Below are positions 16,782 to 25,701 of a stretch of 64,000 nt of DNA, piece by piece. The stretch is from CAIXSC01 sp046349915 (GTDB lineage Bacteria; Planctomycetota; Planctomycetia; Pirellulales; Pirellulaceae). Below the pieces are notes generated by a model that made no database searches, was not told the DNA's origin, and saw only the letters and a list, made by a program, of their open reading frames with translations. The stretch covers positions 1,488,001 to 1,552,000 of the forward strand of contig JAXMBL010000004.1 in the NCBI GenBank assembly GCA_046349915.1. The letters are read 5' to 3'. Both the position numbers and the translations under genes were made by a program. The stretch's first letter is position 1; each line of letters begins with the position of its first letter.

Positions 16782-18326
16782 ATGATCTGGAAAATTCGCA
16801 AGAAAACGGGAGCGGATGCATCGCAGGCCTCTGAGGCTGCGCCTTCGTCGTCGAAATTGGCAGGCGACAGCCAGATCACCCCAAAGCCGATTGATACAGC
16901 CTCGACGACCGGGAACGCAATGCCTGTGTCTGGAACTAGCGATGTTCCACCACCCCAGTCGCCACCCATGACTCCTCCACCAACTACTCCGGCGCCGCAG
17001 CCGACGGCGTCAAGTGAAGGGGCTCATGATCCCGATGAGGAACAGCGGGAAACTGAGTTTCAGCAGATCAAGGAAGACTTGCATCGGCAAGTGATCAGCC
17101 GAATCGACTTGTCGTTCATCGGCACGATGAACGACCGCGAACTACGTAACGAGATCCGTCGAGTCTCCGAGCAAGTGCTCGCTCAACAAGCGACTCGATT
17201 GAGTGCCGAGGACCGCGAGCGATTGTTGTCCGAGGTGATTGCCGAGACCTTTGGTTTGGGGCCGCTGGAAGCGTTGCTGAAAGACCCCACCGTCTCCGAC
17301 ATCATGATCAACGGCGCCTCGACGGTTTACGTGGAGCGCAAGGGGAAAATCCAACGCACGAAGGTCAAGTTCGCCAACGACGCGCACTTGATCAAGATCA
17401 TCCAACGCATCGTGAGCGGCGTCGGGCGACGTATCGACGAAACTCAACCGATGTGCGATGCGCGTCTGGCCGATGGCAGTCGCGTGAACGCGATCATTCC
17501 CCCTCTCGCGATCGATGGCCCGCTGGTCTCGATTCGGCGATTCGGTTCCAAGCCGCTACAAGGCGAGGATCTGATACGCAACGATTCAATTACTCGCGAA
17601 ATGCTCGATTTCATGTCCGCCGCGGTGAAATCACGATTGAACATCGTCGTCTCGGGGGGAACCGGCAGTGGTAAAACGACTTTGCTGAACATGTTGTCGA
17701 GTTACATTCCTGATGACGAACGCGTGGCGACGATCGAAGATGCCGCGGAATTGCGGTTGCAACAATCGCACGTGATCCGCATGGAGACTCGCCCCGCCAA
17801 CGTCGAAGGGAACGGCGAGGTTTCCGCTCGAGACCTAGTTAAAAACGCTCTGCGTATGCGTCCCGATCGCATCGTGATCGGCGAATGCCGCGGCGGCGAG
17901 GCGCTCGACATGCTTCAAGCGATGAATACGGGGCATGATGGCAGTTTGACGACCATGCACGCCAACACGCCCCGCGATGCATTGACTCGCTTGGAGATGA
18001 TGGTAGGCATGTCGGGATTTGAATTGCCGATGTGGACCATTCGTCGCCAGATCGCCTCGGCGGTCCACTTGATCATCCAAGCCGTACGATTGACCGGCGG
18101 TCTGCGGAAAATCGTGAGAATCTCGGAAGTCACGGGCATGGAAGGCGACGTGATCACGATGCATGACCTATTTATCTTCAAGCAGACCGGGTTGGACTCG
18201 CAGCGGCGAGCGGCGGGCTATTTCGCGACGACGGGAGTTCGCCCGCAGGCCCTGGAACGGATGGAGGCGACCGGAAACGATCTGCCAGCCAGCATGTTTG
18301 AACAAAGGATCTTGACCGCACGGTGA
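16782..18326 (+). CDS. cpaF: Tad secretion ATPase (TadA/CpaF)
   Basis: A 514-residue hexameric secretion ATPase of the GspE superfamily, powering Flp pilus assembly. The first 85 residues are a Pro/Ser/Thr-rich linker. The catalytic part has SDIMINGASTVYVERKGKI, Walker A SGGTGSGKTTLL (about residue 292), the acidic box ATIEDAAEL, Walker B PDRIVIGECRGGEALDML, and the His box GHDGSLTTMHANTP. These are diagnostic of TadA/CpaF as opposed to PilB. GGAGG is placed seven bases before the ATG. Its stop is four bases before the tadB start, so the two are translationally close. Confidence 0.96.
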   Translation: MIWKIRKKTGADASQASEAAPSSSKLAGDSQITPKPIDTASTTGNAMPVSGTSDVPPPQSPPMTPPPTTPAPQPTASSEGAHDPDEEQRETEFQQIKEDLHRQVISRIDLSFIGTMNDRELRNEIRRVSEQVLAQQATRLSAEDRERLLSEVIAETFGLGPLEALLKDPTVSDIMINGASTVYVERKGKIQRTKVKFANDAHLIKIIQRIVSGVGRRIDETQPMCDARLADGSRVNAIIPPLAIDGPLVSIRRFGSKPLQGEDLIRNDSITREMLDFMSAAVKSRLNIVVSGGTGSGKTTLLNMLSSYIPDDERVATIEDAAELRLQQSHVIRMETRPANVEGNGEVSARDLVKNALRMRPDRIVIGECRGGEALDMLQAMNTGHDGSLTTMHANTPRDALTRLEMMVGMSGFELPMWTIRRQIASAVHLIIQAVRLTGGLRKIVRISEVTGMEGDVITMHDLFIFKQTGLDSQRRAAGYFATTGVRPQALERMEATGNDLPASMFEQRILTAR

Positions 18327-18330
18327 CACG

Positions 18331-19317
18331 ATGACAATCGCCTCGATGATTGCCGTCTTCGGCACGTTCTTCACCGTTTTTCTCGCGGTCTGCGCCGTCA
18401 ACATGGTGCTGACCGATCTGTTCCTCAACGATCGCAACGACGGCCATCAACGCGAGGAAATCGCGCGGCGGGAACGCGAGCGTGAGCGAGCGAGAATGAA
18501 AGAATCGGCTCGCCAAATCGACGCCGAAGGCTTGGGCCAGATCGTTCATGAGGCGATGAACGAGATCGAACCGCCGCCAACGCCCGCGGAGAGACTGCGG
18601 GAATTCATCGAGCAATCGGGTTGGACGATGAAGCCGAAACAACTCATCATGCTGTCGTTCATGTGCGCGTGCGGCGGGACTTTCGCACTGTGGGTGCCAA
18701 CTCGTAATCCTCTCGTTGGTCTGCTAGGTGCGGCAGTCGGTATGGTGATTCCCTTTTGGCTTGTCTCGCGAGCGCGAAATAAGCGACTCGACAAACTCCG
18801 CGCCCAGATGCCAGATGCCCTTGAACTGATGGCGCGGGTGCTTCGAGCTGGGCAGACGGTCTCACAGGCCATGAACTGCGTATCGGAAGAATTTCCGCCG
18901 CCGCTGGGGACCGAGTTTGGCTACTGCCATGATCAACAGAACTTGGGTCTATCCCCCGATATCGCCATGCGACAATTGGCGAAGCGGACTGGCGCGATGG
19001 AGATCAAGATCTTTGTGATGGCAATGATGGTGCACCGGCAAGCGGGAGGAAACATCACGGAATTATTCGATCGCTTGGCAGCTCTGGTGCGATCTCGTTT
19101 CAAGATACGCGGCGACGTTCAAGCGCTTACCGCCGAAGGGCGTATGCAAGCAATCATTCTTCTCGGTCTACCCATCGCGATGTGGATCATAATGGCGTTC
19201 ATGAATCGCCCCTACGCCTTGGAGCTTTTTGACCATCCATGGCTTCTATGGGGTACCATCGGAATGATGGGAATTGGCGCTCTGTGCATCAACAAGATCG
19301 TGAATTTTGATTACTAA
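18331..19317 (+). CDS. tadB: Tad inner-membrane platform protein TadB
   Basis: A 328-residue membrane protein with a type II secretion F domain. Hydrophobic segments lie near residues 5-27, 109-150 (two), and 270-325 (two). The T2SSF core is LRAQMPDALELMARVLRAGQTVSQAMNCVSEEFPPP, followed by GGNITELFDRLAALVRSRFKIRGDVQALTAEGR. TadB pairs with TadC to form the platform on which TadA works. The cytoplasmic Arg/Glu-rich stretch (REEIARRERERERARMKE) is unusually charged. It starts four bases after cpaF. Confidence 0.93.
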   Translation: MTIASMIAVFGTFFTVFLAVCAVNMVLTDLFLNDRNDGHQREEIARRERERERARMKESARQIDAEGLGQIVHEAMNEIEPPPTPAERLREFIEQSGWTMKPKQLIMLSFMCACGGTFALWVPTRNPLVGLLGAAVGMVIPFWLVSRARNKRLDKLRAQMPDALELMARVLRAGQTVSQAMNCVSEEFPPPLGTEFGYCHDQQNLGLSPDIAMRQLAKRTGAMEIKIFVMAMMVHRQAGGNITELFDRLAALVRSRFKIRGDVQALTAEGRMQAIILLGLPIAMWIIMAFMNRPYALELFDHPWLLWGTIGMMGIGALCINKIVNFDY

Positions 19318-19333
19318 TGGCTTGAGCACTACG

Positions 19334-20221
19334 ATGTTTGGCAGCAATTCCCTGTTATTTACGATTGGACTGGCGGTTTGGGCGTTTATCACGCTCGTCT
19401 TATACCTCTTTGCAACACGGAAAAAAGACTCGTTGACTGGAGATCCGTCGTCCGAGTTGTTTGAAGAGGGACCGCGTCCAACTCCCAAACGAGTGTACAG
19501 TGCCGCCGAGGAAAAAAGGAACGCGCTCGCCGACCGGCTTATTCATGCGGGACTTTACAGCCGCAACTCTTCAACATTCTATTACACGTCGCAACTTGTC
19601 TTAGCTTCGGTGCCCATGTTTGCCGGCGTGGGACTCGTTGCCCTCGGTTTCGTCGGCTGGAAAGGGGCTGCGTTAGGCGCTGTTGTCACGGCGGGGCTCT
19701 CCTGGATCACCCCCTCACTGTGGCTCGATCAACGCATCAAGTCCCGACAACAAGAAATACGTCGCTCTCTTCCGGATGCGCTTGATGTGCTTGTCATTTC
19801 GTTAGAGGCCGGGATGAGCTTACCGGCTGCGCTGGTTCGCATCAGCAAAGAAATGAGCAGCACCTATCCATTGCTGGCGACCGAATTGACGATCGTGCAA
19901 CGCGAAGTCCAAATGGGAAATAATATGGGCACCGCGCTGAAGAGTTTTGCGGACCGTTTCGGACTAGAGGAGCTTCGCAGTCTGGCATCGGTGGTAATCC
20001 AGGCGGAACGCTACGGTGCGAGTGTTGTCCAGGCGTTACGCATTCATGCGGAGACGTTGCGGTTGAAACGGTTGCAGGCAGCACAGGAGAAAGCTCAGAC
20101 GGCCACGGTCAAGTTACTCTTACCGACGGTACTCTTTATCTTTCCCGCGATTTTCGTCGTCATCCTGGGACCCGCCGTCTTTCGACTCATGGACCAATTG
20201 ACCAATGGGGCATTGAAATGA
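19334..20221 (+). CDS. tadC: Tad inner-membrane platform protein TadC
   Basis: A 295-residue T2SSF-domain protein with an N-terminal membrane helix, two central helices and one C-terminal helix. The core is RRSLPDALDVLVISLEAGMSLPAALVRISKEM, then GTALKSFADRFGLEELRSLASVVIQAERYGASVVQALRIHAETLRLKR, matching TadC. The ATG at 19334 is taken as start; an in-frame TTG at 19307 would overlap tadB by 11 bases and cannot be excluded. The gene ends in an ATGA overlap with the following gene, which suggests coupled translation. Confidence 0.92.
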   Translation: MFGSNSLLFTIGLAVWAFITLVLYLFATRKKDSLTGDPSSELFEEGPRPTPKRVYSAAEEKRNALADRLIHAGLYSRNSSTFYYTSQLVLASVPMFAGVGLVALGFVGWKGAALGAVVTAGLSWITPSLWLDQRIKSRQQEIRRSLPDALDVLVISLEAGMSLPAALVRISKEMSSTYPLLATELTIVQREVQMGNNMGTALKSFADRFGLEELRSLASVVIQAERYGASVVQALRIHAETLRLKRLQAAQEKAQTATVKLLLPTVLFIFPAIFVVILGPAVFRLMDQLTNGALK

Positions 20222-20826
20222 GCGTTGCTCATCCCCTGTTCGCTCCTCCCACGACGCCCAGCCGGGAAGAACTGAGACAAGCGTGCGCGAGTTGGGTCGC
20301 GATCCTCTCGCAAGTTCGCAGGAGCACGGGGCGCTCAAGGCGTGATTTGGTTCTCAGATTGACCGAGAAGTATCGCACGCTATACGAACAACTACTTGAT
20401 GCTTGTGACGAGGCCATTGAGTCGTCCGATGAACCGCAGCGGCGCTACATCGAGCACATGAAGCACTTCTTGGCGCCTTGGGTTGATCCCGCGGCGCTGA
20501 TTCATGTTTCGGGCGCCATCCTTGACGATTTAATCCGCCAAGCGAGTGAATTCGAGTGTCTGTTGCGCGGGCTCGACCCAGTGCAGGTCGAACGCAGGAA
20601 GAAGCTCACTCGACAAGTTGTGACAGTCGGAATAGTACTTGGATTTGTCATTCTATTCGTCATGTTGAGCGGCGGGCCTGAAGCCATGATTGACTCCGCA
20701 AACTCGACTCAAACTCAGTACGTAGAATTGGTCAATGGAATCACGCCGCGTGTGAAGATTGGTCTCTCGGCACTCGTTGTGCTGGCGATTGGCGCCGTTT
20801 CACTTCGTTCCATGCGCCGCGATTAG
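20218..20826 (+). CDS. Unknown two-helix membrane protein, last gene of the rightward tad operon
   Basis: A 202-residue protein that I do not recognise. Residues 1-135 are soluble and helical with charged segments (REELRQACASWVAILSQVRR; RYIEHMKHFLAPWVDP). Two membrane helices follow (VVTVGIVLGFVILFVMLSG near 140-160 and IGLSALVVLAIGAVSLRS near 180-198), so the large N-terminal domain is probably cytoplasmic. The start codon overlaps the tadC stop (ATGA), a firm sign of co-translation. A role in the platform complex or its regulation is inferred from position only. Confidence 0.8.
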   Translation: MSVAHPLFAPPTTPSREELRQACASWVAILSQVRRSTGRSRRDLVLRLTEKYRTLYEQLLDACDEAIESSDEPQRRYIEHMKHFLAPWVDPAALIHVSGAILDDLIRQASEFECLLRGLDPVQVERRKKLTRQVVTVGIVLGFVILFVMLSGGPEAMIDSANSTQTQYVELVNGITPRVKIGLSALVVLAIGAVSLRSMRRD

Positions 20827-21153
20827 GCGCACGACCTTGGCAGTGTCAGGGCGGAACTCCGTTAGATACGGTTCAGCCGCACGCAGGCTAGTGGACCCGG
20901 AATTCTGGGATTATTCCTCAGGCTACGACTCGGCGATCGGTTGGAGTGCGATTCCGTGGTTCACCACTGATAGACTGGTGACAACTGAGTTCGCCGATAC
21001 GAGACACCGGGGGGCGATTAACCACGGATGGCACTGAGGCCACGGATCTAGACGGAAGGGGAATCCCTTGGGCCTGATCGCTTGGTTGCTGAATTAGACA
21101 AGGTTGAATACTTGGGCCTTTTTCCAAAAACCTAGGGTCGGGCGGCCCTACGT

Positions 21154-21250
21154 GATTAGTGAAGATCAGCGAAGATTAGTGTTCCCTATTCTTAGGTGCA
21201 GAGCGGATTGAGTTTTGGGAACACTGATCTTCACTGATCGACACTGATCG
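21154..21250. repeat. Imperfect inverted repeat, 33-base arms
   Basis: The left arm (21154-21186, starting GATTAGTGAAGATCAGCG) and the reverse complement of the right arm (21218-21250) agree at 28 of 33 positions by eye, around a 31-base loop. Each arm is itself built from a roughly 10-base GATYAGTGAA unit. Confidence 0.8.
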
Positions 21251-21454
21251 AACTCATGTTCTTGCAAGGTGAAATCGTCGTTCGTTGATGTTGGTTTAAC
21301 GAGTGATCGACGTCGACGCCGGCGAGGTCGGAATTCAGGCGGGGCGTTACCTCCCCCTCTTATCGCTATTTCAGGCAGTGCCATGGCTCGAGATGGGACG
21401 CGATCGCAACAAGTTCCCGGACTTTGGAGGGCGGTTTAGTGGGGTTGGTCAGAG

Positions 21455-21478
21455 CGACGGACTAGAAGTCCGTCGTAC
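21455..21478 (+). repeat. Dispersed palindrome, copy 4
   Basis: Arms CGACGGACT and AGTCCGTCG around AGA, followed by TAC, identical to copy 2. It lies 60 bases downstream of the leftward TadG-like gene. Confidence 0.9.
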
Positions 21479-21538
21479 AAGGTTTCGGGCCGGGGATGCG
21501 GCCATTGAGAAATCAGGGCTTCCCGCCACAAAAGCGTC

Positions 21539-23440
21539 TTAGTTCACCAAGCGAACCTTGGGGTTGGTGATGATGTCCGAGAAGATCGCCTTCAGGCGTT
21601 CTTCATATTGCGCGGGGTTTCCCGAACTGCGAGGGGCTTGTCCATCGCTATTGGCGGTTTCACCCATGCGAGCCCCCCGGTCCATGAAGCCATAGTCGGT
21701 GCCTAATCCGATGCCAACCATGTAGACATTCCAACCCTTTATCTTCATGATCATGGCCTGCATCAGGGCCGCGTTGTAGGCCGTGTAACCCGATGACGTG
21801 TACCAATTGGTGCTCGAGTTGCTCGACATGTAGTTGTTGATCGTTGTCGTACTGCTCTGGTAGTCGTTGGGAATTCCGTCCGTCAACAGTACCACGATCT
21901 TGTTGGTGAACTGACGACCCGAACCGCCTTCGCTGGGCGGCGCGATATGCGAGCGAGCGAGAATCATGCCGTTCTCTGTCGCGGTAGAAGAACCTATGTC
22001 TGATACCGCCTGGAGCCCCGTGCAAGACGCCATCGCCGCATTGTAGTCCGATGTCAAACTGCGGAGCAGAGTGACGTTCGTGTCGTACGAGAAGGTGACG
22101 ATGGAAACCCAGTCCATCTGATTGGGGTCGCTGATCTCCAGGTTACGCTGCTTGATCAGGTTGATGGCGGCGATTAACGCTCGACGAGCCGCATGTGTCG
22201 GCTGCTCGCGGGGCGGGAATGAGAAGGTCCCCCCTTCGGTCACTTCGTTGTGATACGTGCAATTCGCGTGCAACCTCGAAAGCTGCACATACTGACCGGA
22301 GGTCGGCTGTCCATCCGCCCCCCAGTCCATCATGAATTGAACATACGTGCGGTAGCCAAGCTTGTTGCGATAACTATTCAGCTCCGCGGTACCCGCTGAA
22401 GGAAAGGCAATTGTGTACGGGTTTCCAAAGTCATTCAATTGATCGCTATCCTGATTGGGCGGCAGCGTCACCGGAGTGCTAGGACGTGGGCGACCCTTGC
22501 TACTGCTGCTGCTGACGGATTGCGAAAGAATGATGTAATCCAGGTATGTTGTCCAAAAATTGAAGCTGGCAGTGTTAGAACTTTGAGGCAATGGACGAGC
22601 ATTCGGCATTAGGGGCGCGAGCTGGTTGTCGATGATCCAGCGATACGCCTTGGTCTTCCGAGTTGATTCGCTATCGGTGTTGACGATTCGGTAAGTGGTT
22701 GCCAGACTCGCGGATGTGAGCGGCCCGCTGTTCTTGGTGAGTTCCGCGTAGGCAAAGTTGTCCTGGCCGACGCCAAGAGGTTGGCCGACATGCTGAGTCG
22801 TCCCAGGGAAAGTACCGAAGTTCATGTCGGTGTAGAGGTCCTGCATCAGCGTGGTGCCGACCGTTGGATAGCCTTGAGGTCCGAACACGTCGTTGATCGC
22901 CTTCGTAGCCCAGGCTGGCTCCGAGTCGTTATTCATCGATCCCGAAAGGTCGACGACGAACACGATATCGCGGGGGTTGGTAAGCGCAACCGCGGAAGCC
23001 GCGACATTGAACGTCTCGTGTCCGAAGGCGGGAGCGAATACGAGGGGGATCGAGCCACCCTGCGTGGCGTTCCGACGTACGGTCACTCGAACCGCATTTC
23101 CGGGGGTCGCCGTTTGCGTGAAGAGCCGATTGGTGTAGCTCCACGTTCCAAAATTCACCTCCACCGATTCGGGACCAACCGGCTGGTTGGAAATCATGTT
23201 GTAACCAGCGAATCGATTGGCGGAAGCGATTGCGTTCGTGGTGCTCGAAGGGATGTAGGCGCCAGCGGCGAGGGCGGCCGAGTCCGCCGCGCATTGAGCT
23301 TGCTCGCGAGCGACAAACATCACTCCCATGTCGATGGTAAATGCCAACATGCCGAGCATCAAAGTCAGCATGAAGCAACTGAGAACCAGAATGGATCCCT
23401 TGCGTTTCAATCGATCCTTGAGTTTTTGCATGTTGATCAT
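21539..23440 (-). CDS. TadG-like pilus protein with von Willebrand A (MIDAS) domain
   Basis: A 633-residue exported protein. The N-terminus is a TadE/TadG-like anchor (GSILVLSCFMLTLMLGMLAFTIDMG, about residues 15-40) followed by the Tad-type segment AREQAQCAADSAALAAGAY. A VWA domain starts at DIVFVVDLSGSMNN, with MIDAS residues D164-x-S-x-S168, and the acidic LLTDGIPND lies near residue 515. Between them is a Ser/Thr/Asn-rich insert of about 300 residues. The end (GLGTDYGFMDRGARMGE...) completes the VWA fold. TadG-type proteins act in pilus stability or adhesion; metal-dependent ligand binding is likely but untested. The ATG is preceded by GGAGGAG. It is divergent from tadE. Confidence 0.9.
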   Translation of the reverse strand: MINMQKLKDRLKRKGSILVLSCFMLTLMLGMLAFTIDMGVMFVAREQAQCAADSAALAAGAYIPSSTTNAIASANRFAGYNMISNQPVGPESVEVNFGTWSYTNRLFTQTATPGNAVRVTVRRNATQGGSIPLVFAPAFGHETFNVAASAVALTNPRDIVFVVDLSGSMNNDSEPAWATKAINDVFGPQGYPTVGTTLMQDLYTDMNFGTFPGTTQHVGQPLGVGQDNFAYAELTKNSGPLTSASLATTYRIVNTDSESTRKTKAYRWIIDNQLAPLMPNARPLPQSSNTASFNFWTTYLDYIILSQSVSSSSSKGRPRPSTPVTLPPNQDSDQLNDFGNPYTIAFPSAGTAELNSYRNKLGYRTYVQFMMDWGADGQPTSGQYVQLSRLHANCTYHNEVTEGGTFSFPPREQPTHAARRALIAAINLIKQRNLEISDPNQMDWVSIVTFSYDTNVTLLRSLTSDYNAAMASCTGLQAVSDIGSSTATENGMILARSHIAPPSEGGSGRQFTNKIVVLLTDGIPNDYQSSTTTINNYMSSNSSTNWYTSSGYTAYNAALMQAMIMKIKGWNVYMVGIGLGTDYGFMDRGARMGETANSDGQAPRSSGNPAQYEERLKAIFSDIITNPKVRLVN

Positions 23441-23760
23441 GGCATTCTCCTCCCGGTGCGACCACAGGCCTGCTTTCCTTTACTCACCCAAGGGAAATCT
23501 AGGTCAAAATCCAGAACATGCGCCGAAAATCCGGAGAAATCGGATCTCTCGGGCTCGAAAGCTACGGTAGAGGCACGGTAACTTCTGCCGAAAGTCCTGA
23601 TTTTTCCTAAAAAAATGCGCACGAGAAAAAAACTGACGTAAGCTTCCGACAGGCAGGAAACGGAGAGAACGTGCATCGCTCATGGGCCGTGCCGCCTCAC
23701 AAGAATCGCGCGGCGCCCCAGTCGTGCGAGCCCAGGATTTCAGGTGGAGGACGTAGGGTC
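23441..23760. other. Divergent regulatory gap between TadG-like and tadE genes
   Basis: These 320 bases separate two divergent pilus genes, so both promoters should lie here. An A/T-rich stretch with runs of A and T (about 23600-23635) is the best candidate promoter area. I could not define convincing -35/-10 or -24/-12 elements by eye. Confidence 0.4.
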
Positions 23761-24243
23761 ATGTTCACGCTAAACGATTTTCAGCTAGGGAGTTCCCGCG
23801 GAAGAACTAAGTTTCGACTTAGCGAGTTTCGCCGTCGGCGAGCGATGCGGAAAGCTGCGGCAGCAGTCGAATTTGCGCTCGTCTTGCCGATGTTCATGAG
23901 TATGGTGCTGGGAATGGTAGAAGTGGGACGCGGCATCATGGTGATGCAGACGCTCACCTACGCCGCGCGTGAGGGCTGTCGTACCGCAGTGCTCGACGGT
24001 TCAACGGCGTCAATCGTGACGGCCAAGGTCGATGCGGCGATGGATGGTTCTGCCATTAACCTCCCGCCCGCGACCGTTACGATCACTCCAGCGAATCCCA
24101 GTTCCGCTAAGTATGATGAGCCCGTGACGGTAACTGTACAGGTACGTTACAGTGACGTTTCATGGGTGCCCATGGCACAGCACTTTCAGCCCAATGCGAT
24201 GTTGAGGGCTTCAATTACCATGCGGCGCGAGACTGTGAAGTAG
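23761..24243 (+). CDS. tadE: TadE-like minor pseudopilin
   Basis: A 160-residue TadE-family protein. After a basic stretch (EFRRRRAMRK) comes AAAAVEFALVLPMFMSMVLGMVEVGRG, the class of prepilin-like helix with an internal Glu found in TadE, then a C-terminal extracellular domain of about 90 residues (PATVTITPANPSSAKYDEPVTVTVQVRY). In Tad systems TadE is processed by the prepilin peptidase and contributes to the pilus or its base. The ATG at 23761 is preceded by GGAGG; the frame is open further upstream but lacks a site. It is followed after 45 bases by the AAA+ gene. Confidence 0.88.
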   Translation: MFTLNDFQLGSSRGRTKFRLSEFRRRRAMRKAAAAVEFALVLPMFMSMVLGMVEVGRGIMVMQTLTYAAREGCRTAVLDGSTASIVTAKVDAAMDGSAINLPPATVTITPANPSSAKYDEPVTVTVQVRYSDVSWVPMAQHFQPNAMLRASITMRRETVK

Positions 24244-24288
24244 AGTTGCTCGACCTTCTTCGACACTCCACACTCTCGGCGTATCCTT

Positions 24289-25701
24289 ATGTCGCTCGTT
24301 GCATCCCCGGCCACCGACCCCTCAGCTACATCGTCCTCCAGCCCAGTTGTCTCTCGATTGGGAGGCGTGTCGTCGCCTGCGACTTCCTCGCTGCGGATCT
24401 TCGACGCCGACGGAACTCTCTGTCCCGCCTCGCCGCGTGATGCTTCGGATACAGGGCTCGAATCCTCCTACCTAGACCAGTTGGCAATCAAGATCGCTAA
24501 TCTTGTCTCCAGCTTTACCACCGAGTGGATCACTCGTCGGCTGGGCCTCCCGCTGCACATCGTGCAAGAGATCTGCTGGCAACTCACACAAGAAAAGTTG
24601 ATCGAAAACTTGGGCGAGGTGGGGCCCTTCAATTTACGGCATGCGATCACTCAACGCGGACGCGAAACCGCGGGTCGCTTGATGGAGTTGTCCGGGTACA
24701 CCGGACCGGCGCCGGTTTCGCTCCAACACTATACCGAAATGCTGGCTGCTCAAATCGCAAGCTGGCCCGATATCTCGATGCCCGATGCCGAAAAGGCGCT
24801 TGGGGAAATGGTCGTCTCGCCCGAGACGATCGAGATTGCCACGTTGGCCGCCTCTTCGGGACGGGGGCTATTTGTCTTCGGTCCCGCTGGTAACGGCAAG
24901 ACTTCTCTCGGTCGAGCACTCCAGCGACTGATGCGCGGCTCGCTCTGGATTCCGCACGCGATCAGCATCGACAATGCGGTCATCAAGGTGTACGACGGGC
25001 AAATGCACCGTCGTCGGCCCGGATTCGAGACCGATAGCCGCGTCGATCAACGTTGGGTTTGCGTGGAACGGCCCTTCATCGTCACGGGCGGTGAAATGAC
25101 GCTGGACGACGTCGATTTGGCTTATCAGCCGGTCTTGAAGTGCTACGAAGCGCCCGCCCACGTCAAGGCGAACGGCGGCGTCTTCATGATCGACGACTTT
25201 GGACGACAGCGAGTTGATCCGCGGGCGCTGCTGAATCGCTGGATCGTGCCGCTCGAAGAACGCGTCGACTTTCTGACGCTCTTGTCGGGTCAGAAAATTC
25301 GCATGCCGTTTAAGCTGCTGCTGATCATTGCCACGAACCTCTCGCCTGCCGAGGTTGCGGACCCCGCGTTCCTCCGCCGCATGGGGTATCGGCTGAAAAT
25401 TGAAAGCCCATCGGCCGAAACCTACACACGGATTTTTGAACGCTATGCCGCGAACAAAGATGTCACGATCGAGCCGGGATTGATTGACGTGCTCATCCAG
25501 CGTTATCGCCAAGAACAGCGTCCCTTCCGCGGGTGTGAGCCACGCGATCTCATCGAGCGGTCGTTGGACGTCATGCGAGTGCGAGGCGCCGAACGGTTTC
25601 TCGATCTTGAAGTGCTCGAAGTCGCTTGGCGCGGGTACTTCGGCGGCATGGTGGACAACTCGACTGATATGGAGACGACCAAGACCGCGGCCCGCATGTG
25701 A
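24289..25701 (+). CDS. AAA+ ATPase with N-terminal winged-helix-like region, next to tadE
   Basis: A 470-residue ATPase that I cannot assign to a named family. The first 50 residues are Ser/Pro/Thr-rich. Residues about 60-150 look helical and winged-helix-like (LGLPLHIVQEICWQLTQEKLIENLGEVGPFNLRHAITQRGRE). Walker A is VFGPAGNGKTSLG (about 197-209), Walker B is GGVFMIDDFGRQRVDPRALLNRW, and a sensor-like LLLIIATNLSPAEVADPAFLRRMGYRL follows. A MoxR/RavA-like C-terminal helical part ends the protein. The start is not certain; the ATG is 45 bases after tadE. Its neighbour on the other side of tadE is the VWA protein, a combination known from MoxR-VWA pairs. That it acts on the pilus is inference. 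Confidence 0.82.
   Translation: MSLVASPATDPSATSSSSPVVSRLGGVSSPATSSLRIFDADGTLCPASPRDASDTGLESSYLDQLAIKIANLVSSFTTEWITRRLGLPLHIVQEICWQLTQEKLIENLGEVGPFNLRHAITQRGRETAGRLMELSGYTGPAPVSLQHYTEMLAAQIASWPDISMPDAEKALGEMVVSPETIEIATLAASSGRGLFVFGPAGNGKTSLGRALQRLMRGSLWIPHAISIDNAVIKVYDGQMHRRRPGFETDSRVDQRWVCVERPFIVTGGEMTLDDVDLAYQPVLKCYEAPAHVKANGGVFMIDDFGRQRVDPRALLNRWIVPLEERVDFLTLLSGQKIRMPFKLLLIIATNLSPAEVADPAFLRRMGYRLKIESPSAETYTRIFERYAANKDVTIEPGLIDVLIQRYRQEQRPFRGCEPRDLIERSLDVMRVRGAERFLDLEVLEVAWRGYFGGMVDNSTDMETTKTAARM

Larger units (their letters stand above)
20827..21538. other. Gene-free stretch between convergent genes, filled with repeat remnants
   Basis: No convincing gene is visible in these 712 bases. From left to right they hold an ACCACGGATGGCACTGAGG-type motif with a second CACGGAT (21021-21048), the long inverted repeat at 21154-21250, and one palindrome copy at 21455-21478. 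The flanking genes converge. Confidence 0.7.

Noticed and set aside
23570..23590. GGCAC...CTGCC as a sigma-54 promoter for tadE
   Set aside because: The distance between the GG and GC elements is 13 bases, not the required 10.
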